A stretch of DNA of 64,000 bases from Rhizobium sp. SSA_523 (GTDB lineage: Bacteria > Pseudomonadota > Alphaproteobacteria > Rhizobiales > Rhizobiaceae). Of the stretch, positions 28,310 through 36,101 are shown piece after piece. The DNA is taken from contig NZ_CP129381.1 in assembly GCF_030435705.1 (NCBI RefSeq), positions 310,001 to 374,000 on the forward strand, given 5' to 3'. Within the stretch, counting starts at the first letter, position 1. The number at the start of each line of letters is the position of its first letter. The notes beneath the pieces are model-generated. The model had not been told where the DNA came from, did no database searches, and worked only from the letters and a program-made list of their open reading frames with translations. The position numbers and the translations under genes were made by a program.

Positions 28310-28915
28310 TCAATCCCGGCCCAAGCCGAACCGGTCGAAATCGGCTGCGGTCGCGGCGCGATTGATGATCGTCCTGCCGCGCCTGTCGCGCATGATATAG
28401 CGCCCATTGACGAGCTGCTCGCGAATTCCATTGGCATGCCGCACCTCGCCCGACCCGCGGGTATCCTGTGCCCGCGAACGCGGCTCATTGCCGTTCCGGC
28501 CGCGCGACCCGGCATTGCCATTGTTCGATCCCGAACGGCCGGAGCTATTATTGCCGCTGGATGATGCGCCATTGCCGGAATTTCCGTTGCCCGAATTGCC
28601 GTTGCCGCCACCGTTGCCGCCACCGTTGCCGCCACCGTTGCTGCCACCGTTGCCGCCACCGTTGCCGCCGCCGTTGCCGCCGCCGTTGCCGCCGCCGTTG
28701 CCGCCGCCATTGCCGCCACCATTGCCACCGCCATTGCCGCCACCATTGCCGCCGCCGTTACCACCGCCATTGCCGCCACCGTTACCACCGCCATTGCCGC
28801 CGCCATTGCCTTGCGCGAATGCCATGTCAGGCTTGGTCACAGGGGAAGAGGCCAGCGCGAATGCCGCCACTGTTGTGACAATGAGCTGCCGGCGATTGAG
28901 CAACATGGCCTCCAT
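28310..28915 (-). CDS. Secreted GGN-repeat (glycine/asparagine-rich) protein
   Basis: A 201-residue exported protein: an N-terminal signal with RR and cleavage after AFA (about residue 34), about 17 GGGN tetrapeptide repeats (36-105), a Ser/Asn/Gly linker, then a conserved-looking C-terminal module of about 45 residues (EVRHANGIREQLVNGRYIMR followed by DRRGRTIINRAAT). The start could instead be ATG 28906 or TTG 28903, since GGAGG lies between them and 28915. Probable cell-surface or periplasmic structural protein of unknown function. Lies upstream of the P-type ATPase in the same direction. Confidence 0.72.
   Translation of the reverse strand: MEAMLLNRRQLIVTTVAAFALASSPVTKPDMAFAQGNGGGNGGGNGGGNGGGNGGGNGGGNGGGNGGGNGGGNGGGNGGGNGGGNGGGNGGSNGGGNGGGNGGGNGNSGNGNSGNGASSSGNNSSGRSGSNNGNAGSRGRNGNEPRSRAQDTRGSGEVRHANGIREQLVNGRYIMRDRRGRTIINRAATAADFDRFGLGRD
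28601..28810. repeat. 12-bp tandem repeat array (about 17 copies)
   Basis: Imperfect 12-bp units, plus-strand form GTTGCCGCCACC, encode the GGGN repeats of the glycine-rich protein on the minus strand. Third-position variation shows selection or divergence rather than very recent expansion. One unit encodes GGSN. Confidence 0.9.
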
Positions 28916-29102
28916 CGGTTGGACGTGATCGGTCTGCCTCTTGAGAACGCGACCTAATAATGTTCCGTTGCATGCGTCAATTACGAGACTTCAACCGATG
29001 GGCGAAGGGCGCCATTGGCCTGAAGCGGCGGGCGTGGATCTTGATTTCGCCGGTCGACGAAACAGCTCCGGCAGCACGGCTTGCTGCCTTCGCTCTCCTT
29101 GT

Positions 29103-29300
29103 TTAACGGCCTGAGCGACCAACTGGATCCCCGGCCAAAGCGAGACGTCCTGTCGCATTCTGCGCATGAGCGGCGGCGGGCTCGCGGCCGGTCTCGCGAG
29201 AGGCCAACGCCCCGGCACCAATCCCGGCCGACATCAGGCCTGTGGTCAGCACGAGCATGACGATGAGTATCCAGCGGGCTTCGTAAACGCTTCTGTCCAT
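29103..29300 (-). CDS. Possible 65-residue single-pass membrane protein
   Basis: An ATG at 29300 preceded by AAAGGA opens a 65-residue frame with an N-terminal MDRSVYEARW, one strong hydrophobic helix (ILIVMLVLTTGLMSAGIGAGA) and a polar tail containing AAAHAQNATGR. The abrupt transmembrane pattern and Shine-Dalgarno favour a real small gene. No family recognised. The longer frame to 29483 is Pro/Arg-rich and looks like noise. Confidence 0.4.
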   Translation of the reverse strand: MDRSVYEARWILIVMLVLTTGLMSAGIGAGALASRETGREPAAAHAQNATGRLALAGDPVGRSGR

Positions 29301-29375
29301 GTCCTTTATCCTGTGTGCGTTGCGTTGCGGTCGTGTCGGCGGTGCAACCCTTGTTCGCGCCGCCTGTTCCGTGGG

Positions 29376-29488
29376 AAGGCCTAAGGGCCAGGGCCGCCCG
29401 GACCTCTGTCGAGACCGGCTTGGACGAAGGTCCGATGGCCGCTCCGACTGAGGCCCCGCACCTGGAACGGCCTGCGATTCCAAGGGTT
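29376..29488 (+). promoter_or_regulatory. Candidate EcfG-type promoter with degenerate DevR-like boxes
   Basis: GGAAC (29464-29468), 16-base spacer, GGTT (29485-29488) resembles the EcfG pattern with one mismatch in the -10. Upstream, GGACGAAGGTCC (29422-29433) and weaker GGCCTAAGGGCC (about 29376) resemble the palindromes at 12897 and 33398. They precede the secreted-repeat gene at 29551. The remaining bases of 29301-29550 show nothing else. Confidence 0.35.
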
Positions 29489-29550
29489 GTCCGGTTGGCT
29501 TCCACGAAGCTCACGGACTTAAAACTCTGAGGAAACGCAAGGAGATAGAT

Positions 29551-30120
29551 ATGACGCTCGCTAGAACGGCAGCTTTCGCTGCAGTACTTTTCGCCGGCAC
29601 CACGCTCACCGCATTCGCCCAGACCAGCAGCACCGTCGGCACCGGAGGAACCAGCGCAGGCGGCGGCACGTCCAGCAGCACGATCGGCACTGGCGGCTCG
29701 TCAGCCGGCACCGATTGCCCGGCCGGCAGCACCAATTGCGGCGCGGGCTCGGCCTCTACCCTCGGCACGGGCGGTTCTTCTGCCGGTGGCGGCACATCCA
29801 GCAGTTCGGTCGGCACCGGCGGCTCGGCCGCAGGCTCGGGTAGCGGCTCGGGTTCGGCCTCCACGCTCGGCACCGGCGGCACCTCTGCGGGCGGCGGCAC
29901 ATCCAGCAGCTCGGTCGGCACCGGCGGTTCCGCCGCAGGCACAGGCAGCGGTTCGGGCTCGTCGTCGACGCTTGGCACGGGCGGCAGCTCTGCCGGTGGG
30001 GGCACATCCGGCAGCAGTGTCGGTACGGGATCGAGCGCCGCGGGTGCGGCCCAGGACGACATGAGCAACAAGGATTGTCCTCCCGGCCAGTCGAAGAAGA
30101 GCGGCGGCAAGTGCTCTTGA
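29551..30120 (+). CDS. Secreted Gly/Ser/Thr-rich repeat protein A
   Basis: A 189-residue low-complexity exported protein with a signal peptide ending TAFAQ (about residue 24). The mature part consists of STLGTGGSSAGGGTSSSS-type units; a 35-residue repeat occurs nearly three times (about residues 69-170). It contains a Cys pair (DCPAGSTNC) and a C-terminal KDCPPGQSKKSGGKCS. AAGGAGA precedes the ATG. First of three tandem, related secreted genes; no known family, possibly a surface or matrix component. Confidence 0.75.
   Translation: MTLARTAAFAAVLFAGTTLTAFAQTSSTVGTGGTSAGGGTSSSTIGTGGSSAGTDCPAGSTNCGAGSASTLGTGGSSAGGGTSSSSVGTGGSAAGSGSGSGSASTLGTGGTSAGGGTSSSSVGTGGSAAGTGSGSGSSSTLGTGGSSAGGGTSGSSVGTGSSAAGAAQDDMSNKDCPPGQSKKSGGKCS
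29755..30060 (+). repeat. 105-bp coding tandem repeat (about 2.9 copies)
   Basis: Three successive units start at codons 69, 104 and 139 of the secreted repeat protein. The third unit is truncated and diverged. A weaker partial unit lies before residue 58. Confidence 0.75.
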
Positions 30121-30130
30121 ACCGAGATGC

Positions 30131-30209
30131 GGTGAATTGATGTGCCGGTAAAGACATGCCGGTAAAGACATGCCGGTGAATTGACATGCCGGTGAATTGA
30201 CATGCCGGC
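30131..30209 (+). repeat. Short tandem repeats ACATGCCGGTAAAG / ACATGCCGGTGAATTG
   Basis: Between two secreted-protein genes, the core ATGCCGGT or close variants recurs every 14-16 bp, first with AAAG and then with GAATTG spacers (about five cores in 79 bp). It runs directly into a hairpin. Slippage expansion or a repeated protein/RNA-binding site are both possible. Confidence 0.8.
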
Positions 30210-30230
30210 CGCAGCCTTCCTGCGGCCGGC
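30204..30230 (+). terminator. Hairpin between secreted-protein genes A and B
   Basis: Perfect 11-bp stem GCCGGCCGCAG / CTGCGGCCGGC, loop CCTTC, followed by TTCCCC. Weak T-run; may attenuate rather than terminate. Confidence 0.5.
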
Positions 30231-30250
30231 TTCCCCAGGGAGGAATTGAG

Positions 30251-30643
30251 ATGATGTCTTCACGACGAAGTTTTGCCGGTCTTCCGGCCGGCGTCCTGAT
30301 CGCTCTGGCCACCATGGTTCCGACATTCCACGCCGCTTCGGCGGAAACCACGGAAACCCTGCAGGACGGGACGCGGTGTAGCGTGATCACCGGACAAACA
30401 GACAGCGGGAGCGGTGTCTCGACACAGGTCACGGCCGGAGGCGGTACGGTGAGCTCCTCCACCAGCATCGGCAAGGCCGGCAATACCGGCCAGACGGCCT
30501 CATCGGGAGCGGCTGCGAGCAGTTCCTCGTCCAGCACGGGCAGCGCGCAGGCCATTTCCTCGACAAGCATGACCCGTTCCGACGGATCCGTCGTCACCCG
30601 CAGCTCCGACGGCAGCTGTGTCATCACCAGACCTGCGAAGTAA
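30251..30643 (+). CDS. Secreted Ser/Thr/Gly-rich protein B
   Basis: A 130-residue exported protein. Start at 30251 follows AGGGAGG; signal peptide ends near HAASAE (about residue 31). The mature part has one Cys near the start (GTRCSVITG) and one near the end (DGSCVITRP), with a Ser/Ala/Gly-rich middle. The similar ends CSVITG and CVITRP may form a disulfide-closed unit. Middle gene of three tandem secreted low-complexity proteins; function unknown. Confidence 0.72.
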   Translation: MMSSRRSFAGLPAGVLIALATMVPTFHAASAETTETLQDGTRCSVITGQTDSGSGVSTQVTAGGGTVSSSTSIGKAGNTGQTASSGAAASSSSSSTGSAQAISSTSMTRSDGSVVTRSSDGSCVITRPAK

Positions 30644-30655
30644 GGAGAAACGAAG

Positions 30656-31102
30656 ATGAGAATGAACCTCGTATCCGCAAGCCTTGCGGCAATGCTATCG
30701 CTCGGCGCGCCCGCTGCCGTGCTTGCCCAGGATTGCAATTCCGCGGGAACTGTCGGAACCGGCGGCAGCGCTGCCGCCGGCGGCACATCGGCCAGCACGC
30801 TCGGAACCGCCGGCGCCTGTGCAACCGATAGCGGCACATCCGCCTCTATTGCTTCGGGCGGCAGCGCTGCCGCGGCCGACGGCACGGCGAAAAGCCAGAC
30901 CAGGGTCAACGAGAACCCCAATCAGCTGAAGACGCAGTCCCGGGCCCAGGCCATGGATCAGGGGACCTTCAGCAAGTCGCAAACGAAGACGCGCGTCAAG
31001 GGTGACGAACTGGAGAGCAAGACGCGGACCATGTCGCATGTGCCGGGTCAGAAACCGGTCAAAAGCACTACGGAAACAGGGGTCACCCTTCCGCAGCAGT
31101 GA
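30656..31102 (+). CDS. Secreted Ser/Gly-rich protein C with basic C-terminal half
   Basis: A 148-residue exported protein: signal peptide ending VLAQ (about residue 25), then GTVGTGGSAAAGGTSASTLGT repeats like protein A, with Cys residues at DCNSAG and GACATDSG. The C-terminal half (about 75-148) is Lys/Gln/Thr-rich and charged (QTKTRVKGDELESKTRTM). AGGAG is eight bases before the ATG and the gene follows B by 12 bp, so they are co-transcribed. Confidence 0.72.
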   Translation: MRMNLVSASLAAMLSLGAPAAVLAQDCNSAGTVGTGGSAAAGGTSASTLGTAGACATDSGTSASIASGGSAAAADGTAKSQTRVNENPNQLKTQSRAQAMDQGTFSKSQTKTRVKGDELESKTRTMSHVPGQKPVKSTTETGVTLPQQ

Positions 31103-31206
31103 TGGGGACCAGGCAGCAGGTAGAGAGATCCGTCCCCTTTGCCGGGTCTCTCCGTCATTGAAGATGACACCTGCTGACATATCTTGTCCGATGATATGGA
31201 TCAGGC

Positions 31207-32595
31207 GTGACATCAATCGTGCAAATCTTAGTCCAGCGGTTCAACTCCCTGTCCCTCGCCCGGCAGTTCCTTCTGGCGGGCGGGGCCGTCACGCTTCTGG
31301 GCATGCTGGCAATTGGCGCTTTCGTGACGGAACTGATCGAGAAGGCCGTCACCCGCAATGCCGCGGCCAGCACGGCTCTTTATGTCGACAGCATCATCGC
31401 GCCTGTCCTGCCTGACATGACGACGACCGAGCGTCTGGACGAAAGCGTCGAGCGCGCTCTCGACGAGACGCTGGGGCAGGGGGCGCTTGGCCGGCGCCTC
31501 GTCGCCTTTCGTCTCTGGCGTGGCGACGGCACGGTGCTCTACTCCAACGACAAGACGCTGATGGGCCAGGTCATTCCGGTCGGAGAAGACCTGCGCGCCG
31601 CCTTTGCCGGGCAGATGGTCTCCGAATTCGAGATCGATGACGATGAGCACGCCGCAAGCGCCGTTATCGGGCATCAGCCGCTTCTGGAAATCTACAATCC
31701 CATTCTGCAGCCCTGGTCGGGCGAGGTGGTGGCCGTCGCCGAATTTTATGAAGTGGCGGAGGGGTTGGAGAGAGATCTGGCGGAAGCACGGCTGAAAAGC
31801 TGGCTTGCCGTGGCACTCGTCACGCTCGGCTTCTACCTCCTGCTGTCGGTGATCGTCTTCAGGGGAAGCCGGACGATCGATGCGCAGAAGCTACAGCTTG
31901 AAACGCAGATTGCGGAACTGCGCCAGCTTCTCGATCAGAACCAGAAGCTCAGTTCGCGGGTGCGCCAGGCCGCCCAGCGCGCGGTCGATCTCAACGAGCG
32001 CTTCCTGCGCCGGATCGCCGCCGATCTGCATGACGGCCCGGCACAGCTCATCGGTTACGCTTCCCTGCGGATCGACAGCAAGTCCATCACCGATGTGACG
32101 GTGCCCGCGGCGGATCGGGGGCGGGAGGTTCAACTCATCAAAAGCAGCCTTGACGAGGCCATGGGGGAGATCCGCAACATCTGCCAGGGTCTGGTTCTGC
32201 CGGAAATCGAAGCGCTTTCGACCGAGCAGGTGATCCGACGCGTGGTCCAGGGCCACGAGCGGCGGACAGGATGCCCGGTCGCTCTCGAGCTTGAGGGATC
32301 GCGCGCCGACTTGCCGCTTGGCGTGAAGATCTGCCTCTATCGTTTCGTCCAGGAAGGGCTTCACAATTCCTGGCGCCATGCCGGAGGCCGCGGCCAGTCG
32401 GTCCGGCAACTTAATCAGGACGACACCGTTATTGTGCAGGTTGGTGACAGCGGCGGCGGATTTGATCCTTCCGCCATCGGGAGCGACAGCCTGGGACTGT
32501 CGGGGCTGAGAGAGCGGATCGAAAGTCTCGGCGGACAATTGTCCATCGAGACGGGGCCGCGCGGAACGGTTCTGACGATGATTTGGAAAGTATGA
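31207..32595 (+). CDS. NarL-type sensor histidine kinase (HisKA_3)
   Basis: A 462-residue membrane sensor kinase. Two helices (about 20-42 and 198-218) flank a periplasmic sensor domain of about 155 residues, followed by a coiled-coil linker. The DHp motif FLRRIAADLHDGPAQLIGY carries the phospho-accepting His typical of HisKA_3. The ATPase domain has QEGLHNSWRHAGG (N box) and GDSGGGFD (G1). It starts with GTG at 31207 and is followed after 9 bp by its response regulator. DosS/NarX-group architecture without GAF domains, so the signal is probably periplasmic. Confidence 0.88.
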   Translation: MTSIVQILVQRFNSLSLARQFLLAGGAVTLLGMLAIGAFVTELIEKAVTRNAAASTALYVDSIIAPVLPDMTTTERLDESVERALDETLGQGALGRRLVAFRLWRGDGTVLYSNDKTLMGQVIPVGEDLRAAFAGQMVSEFEIDDDEHAASAVIGHQPLLEIYNPILQPWSGEVVAVAEFYEVAEGLERDLAEARLKSWLAVALVTLGFYLLLSVIVFRGSRTIDAQKLQLETQIAELRQLLDQNQKLSSRVRQAAQRAVDLNERFLRRIAADLHDGPAQLIGYASLRIDSKSITDVTVPAADRGREVQLIKSSLDEAMGEIRNICQGLVLPEIEALSTEQVIRRVVQGHERRTGCPVALELEGSRADLPLGVKICLYRFVQEGLHNSWRHAGGRGQSVRQLNQDDTVIVQVGDSGGGFDPSAIGSDSLGLSGLRERIESLGGQLSIETGPRGTVLTMIWKV

Positions 32596-32604
32596 GGAGA
32601 CACT

Positions 32605-33303
32605 ATGGGCGCGCCATTATCGATCGCTGTCGTGGACGATCATCCGCTGTTTCGGGAAGGGGTGGGCCGCAGCCTTGAAGAACGCGGCTGTTCGATCATC
32701 GCCGAGGGTGCGTCGGCCGACGAGGCAGTGCGCATTGTTGCCGATTACGAGCCGGATATCCTGTTGCTCGACGTTTCCCTCCCCGGCGGCGGGCTGCGCG
32801 CGCTGGAAGAGATACGCGAGCGGCAGCCCGAGCAGAAAGTGGTGATGCTGACCGTGTCGGAACAGAGCGACGATGTTCTGCAGGCCCTGAAACTCGGCGC
32901 GCAGGGCTATGTCTTGAAAGGGATCGGCTCTGCAGCTCTCGCCGATGTGCTGGCCACCGTGTCTTCCGGCGCCCGCTATGTGGCGCCATCGCTGAGCGCC
33001 GATCTGCTGGCGCGCCGCGCCGAGGTGAAGCAGGCAGGCGAACGCCCCCAGCCCGATACAAGCGGACTGACGGAGCGAGAGCAGGATGTCATGATCCACC
33101 TCTCACAAGGTCTCAGCAACAAGATGATCGCCCGCAAGCTCGGCCTGCAGGAGAAGACCATCAAACATCATATCACGCGGATTTTCGACAAGCTGTCGGT
33201 CAGCAACCGGACGGAAGCGGCGCTTGTCTGGCGGCAACGGCATCCGGAGCCGCCGGCTATTGCCGCCCTGGCACCCTCTGCACCGCGAACGCTGACGATC
33301 TGA
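32605..33303 (+). CDS. LuxR/NarL-family response regulator
   Basis: A 232-residue regulator: receiver domain (VVDDHPLFREGVG, phosphorylation site in LLLDVSLPGGG, Lys in GYVLKGIGS) and a C-terminal LuxR helix-turn-helix (GLTEREQDVMIHLSQGLSNK ending in KTIKHHITRIF). GAGGAGA precedes the ATG. It pairs with the kinase just upstream. DosR/DevR belongs to the same family and binds GGGACT-type palindromes; such palindromes lie 95 bp downstream at 33398-33430 and in front of the DUF1236 gene. Confidence 0.9.
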   Translation: MGAPLSIAVVDDHPLFREGVGRSLEERGCSIIAEGASADEAVRIVADYEPDILLLDVSLPGGGLRALEEIRERQPEQKVVMLTVSEQSDDVLQALKLGAQGYVLKGIGSAALADVLATVSSGARYVAPSLSADLLARRAEVKQAGERPQPDTSGLTEREQDVMIHLSQGLSNKMIARKLGLQEKTIKHHITRIFDKLSVSNRTEAALVWRQRHPEPPAIAALAPSAPRTLTI

Positions 33304-33619
33304 AGGCAGAGAGGAGGATCCGGGGCGCAACCGTTCGGGCGGTTGCGAGGTTCGGCTGGCAGTTCCTGGCGTTCGCGGGGGTGACGTTGCGACCGCCGGA
33401 CTTTAGTCCCTCGAGGAGGGACCAAAGTCCATGAAACACAGCGGAAAAGGGTCGCCATCGCCATTTTTCCTCCACGTCTCGACCGTTTCCGACACTCGCG
33501 CGCCTATCCGCGCGGCTGCGTCGTCTATCGGCTGTTGACACGATGCAGCCTCGGACGCATTGACTGTTGAGGAAACCGCCCGCTTCTGTTTTACGGCTTC
33601 GGGGCGGAGTGGAGGATGC
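33304..33619. other. 316-bp intergenic region with regulatory palindromes
   Basis: No gene seen. It holds the paired palindromes described at 33398-33430 and a TTGACA near 33535 that could be a -35 element for the hybrid kinase gene. Confidence 0.5.
33398..33430. promoter_or_regulatory. Two DevR/DosR-like palindromes
   Basis: GGACTTTAGTCC at 33398-33409 and GGACCAAAGTCC at 33419-33430, centres 21 bp (two helical turns) apart. The first is a perfect match to the core of the mycobacterial DevR box GGGACTWWAGTCCC on the reverse strand, the second differs at one base. The two also form a 15-bp stem with one mismatch, so a transcript hairpin or terminator after the response regulator is an alternative reading. 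Confidence 0.6.
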
Positions 33620-35914
33620 ATGGCGGACGGGGCACTGGGAAGTCATAACAGTCTTCTGATGATACTCGCTGTGCTCGTCGCCATCGCAGCGTCCTATACG
33701 GCTCTCGATCTTGCGCAACGCATCAGCGCGGCACCGACAAAGCTCGGATCCACTGCCTGGCTGGCGACGGCGGCCGTCTGCATGGGCGGCGGCATCTGGT
33801 CGATGCACTTCATCGCCATGCTGGCCTATAGTGTCTCGGATGCGGCCATAGCCTATGATCCCTTCCTGACCTTGTTGTCGCTGCTGATCGCCGTTCTGGC
33901 CACGGGCGGCGGCTTTGCCGTGGTGTCGAGGCCGTCGACCGGCCCCATGGCGCTCATTCTGAGCGGCCTCTTCATGGGGGGCGGCGTCCTTGCCATGCAC
34001 TATATCGGCATGGCGGCCATGCGGCTGAATGCGACGCTCTCCTATGCTGCCGGCTGGGTCGCCGTGTCCGCCTTCATCGCGATCGGCGCGGCCATCGCCG
34101 CCCTGTGGCTCGCATTTCGCGGCGGCGGCGTCGCGCAGAAGGGCTTGTCTGCGCTGGCCATGGGTCTGGCAATTTCCGGCATGCACTTTGCCGGCATGCG
34201 GGCAGCCTCCTTCGGCGCACATCAAGGCCCGATCGGCAGTGAGGGTCCCGCCGGCGTGGATCAGGGGAGCCTGGCACTCTCTGTCGCAGCCATCACCTTT
34301 CTCATTCTGCTTGCGGCCATTGTGGCGGCCATGTTCGATCGGCGCTTCGCGGCACTTGCCACCAAGGAAGCGCTCGCGCTGAAGCGCAGCGAAGAGCAGT
34401 TCAGGCTGATGTATCGCCGGACGCCCCTGCCGCTCCACTCTCTCGACGAAGAGGGGCAGATCGAGGATGTCAGCGATGCCTGGCTTTCGCTTCTCGGTTA
34501 TGACCGCGCCGCCGTGATCGGCCGGCCGCTGATCAATTTCATGACGGAAGCCTCCGCAAGGCAGCGGGTGAAGGACTGGCAGACCTTGCGGGAACTGGGC
34601 GAGCTTCGCGAACAGGAGTATCGGCTGGTAACCCGCAGCGGCGAATTCATCGACGTATTGTCGACATCGAGGATCGAGCGCGACCAGGATGGCCGTTTTC
34701 TGCGCGCGGTCGGCGGGCTCGTGGATGTCACCGCGCGGCGCAAGGCGGAAGAGGCGCTGCGCCAGGCCCAGAAGATGGAGGCGGTCGGTCAGCTGACCGG
34801 TGGCATCGCCCATGACTTCAACAATGTTCTCGCCATCATTCTCGGCAGCCTGGAAATGATCCGGAAGCGCGTTCCAGAGGATCCGCGGGTGATCCGCATG
34901 GTCGACAATGCGCTGGAGGGTGCCAAGCGCGGCGCAGCGCTCACGCAGCGCATGCTTTCCTTCGCGCGCCGGCAGAGCCTCATGCCGCAGGCGGTGGACC
35001 CGCTGTCGCTCGTCGAGGGCATGCGCGACATGCTGGAAAAATCGCTCGGGCCGCGCCTGTCTCTTCTGGTGCAGGTGCCGCCCGGACTGGCGCCGGTGCA
35101 GGCCGATCCGCACCAGCTGGAAATGGCGCTGCTCAATCTCGTCGTCAATGCGCGGGATGCGATGGAGGACGGTTTCATCACCATCACCTCCGAGCCGGAC
35201 AGAAAGCTGCCGGCGCGGCTGGGAAAGGGGCGGTTCGCCTGCCTCAGTGTCATCGACCAGGGAACCGGCATGGACGAGGAGACGCTTTCACGGGCGCAGG
35301 AGCCATTTTTCACCACCAAGGGCGTCGGGCAGGGGACCGGGCTCGGCCTCTCGATGGTGAGCGGCTTTGCCGAACAGTCGGGCGGGATGATCGACATTAG
35401 AAGCCGGGTGGGAGAGGGGACCAGGGTCGACATCTGGCTCCCGCTCGCGGCAGAGGATGCGCTGCCCGACGACATGGGGGCCACTGCGCCGGACCGGCCG
35501 GACCAGCCTTTGCAGAACAGGACTGTTCTCGTCGTCGACGACGAGCCGCTTATCCTCATGACAACGGCTGCGACCCTGCGGGAAGCCGGCGCCAGGGTTC
35601 TCTCTGCCGCGACGGCGATGGAAGCCCTGGAGGTGGTGCGGCGCAATCCCGGCATCTCCTGCGTACTGACAGATTATGCCATGCCGGGCATGACAGGCGC
35701 GCAATTGGCGGCGGCAATCCGGGTTAAGCTGCCGGGACTTCCGGTCATCATCGCGACAGGGTACGCGGACGTGCCGGAAGAGATCTCCGGCTATGGCAGA
35801 TTGCAGAAGCCCTTTACGGAGGCCGATCTCCTGGAAACGATCGCCGTCGCGGTAGCGCCTCTGACGGCCGATATCATCCCCTTTCCGCCGCAGGCGCAGC
35901 CCGGCACGGACTAG
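33620..35914 (+). CDS. MHYT-PAS hybrid histidine kinase with receiver domain
   Basis: A 764-residue membrane signalling protein. Residues about 10-230 form a seven-helix MHYT sensor with the three signature motifs MHFIAM, MHYIGM and MHFAGM, proposed to bind metal and sense O2, CO or NO. Then a PAS domain (about 255-375), a HisKA/HATPase core with phospho-His in GGIAHDFNNVLAI, G boxes GTGMDEE and GQGTGLGLSMV, and a C-terminal receiver (VVDDEPLILM, Asp in LTDYAMPGMTG). ATG at 33620 follows GGAGG; an upstream TTG extension is less likely. Confidence 0.9.
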   Translation: MADGALGSHNSLLMILAVLVAIAASYTALDLAQRISAAPTKLGSTAWLATAAVCMGGGIWSMHFIAMLAYSVSDAAIAYDPFLTLLSLLIAVLATGGGFAVVSRPSTGPMALILSGLFMGGGVLAMHYIGMAAMRLNATLSYAAGWVAVSAFIAIGAAIAALWLAFRGGGVAQKGLSALAMGLAISGMHFAGMRAASFGAHQGPIGSEGPAGVDQGSLALSVAAITFLILLAAIVAAMFDRRFAALATKEALALKRSEEQFRLMYRRTPLPLHSLDEEGQIEDVSDAWLSLLGYDRAAVIGRPLINFMTEASARQRVKDWQTLRELGELREQEYRLVTRSGEFIDVLSTSRIERDQDGRFLRAVGGLVDVTARRKAEEALRQAQKMEAVGQLTGGIAHDFNNVLAIILGSLEMIRKRVPEDPRVIRMVDNALEGAKRGAALTQRMLSFARRQSLMPQAVDPLSLVEGMRDMLEKSLGPRLSLLVQVPPGLAPVQADPHQLEMALLNLVVNARDAMEDGFITITSEPDRKLPARLGKGRFACLSVIDQGTGMDEETLSRAQEPFFTTKGVGQGTGLGLSMVSGFAEQSGGMIDIRSRVGEGTRVDIWLPLAAEDALPDDMGATAPDRPDQPLQNRTVLVVDDEPLILMTTAATLREAGARVLSAATAMEALEVVRRNPGISCVLTDYAMPGMTGAQLAAAIRVKLPGLPVIIATGYADVPEEISGYGRLQKPFTEADLLETIAVAVAPLTADIIPFPPQAQPGTD

Positions 35915-36050
35915 AGCATCGGAAAAAACCGTGGATGCGCTTCTTCGCAAAAGACCGATTCAATAAATAAAAACTCCGTAGCGCCGGGCCGTATCCGACT
36001 ACTCGCCCGACGCTATAGCGGCGGCTCGGCCGCAGAGGGTTCCTCGGCCA

Positions 36051-36090
36051 GCAGATGGCCTGGGGAACTTCACCTCATCAGGCCATCTGC
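36051..36090. terminator. Bidirectional-looking hairpin between hybrid kinase and tetR
   Basis: Perfect 12-bp inverted repeat GCAGATGGCCTG / CAGGCCATCTGC with a 16-base loop, followed by CTTTC, in the convergent space between the two genes. Confidence 0.55.
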
Positions 36091-36101
36091 CTTTCGGGCC
36101 G

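Noticed and set aside
28601..28810. Array considered as CRISPR
   Set aside because: Units are contiguous 12-bp coding repeats without spacers, and no cas genes are present.
28407..28928. Pro/Leu-rich repeat frame on the plus strand across the 12-bp array
   Set aside because: It is the complement of the GGGN repeat. The minus-strand frame has a signal peptide and an ordered C-terminal domain, so it is the real gene.
33257..35113. 618-codon minus-strand frame opposite the hybrid kinase
   Set aside because: The sense strand encodes clear MHYT, PAS and kinase domains; the antisense product is low-complexity noise.
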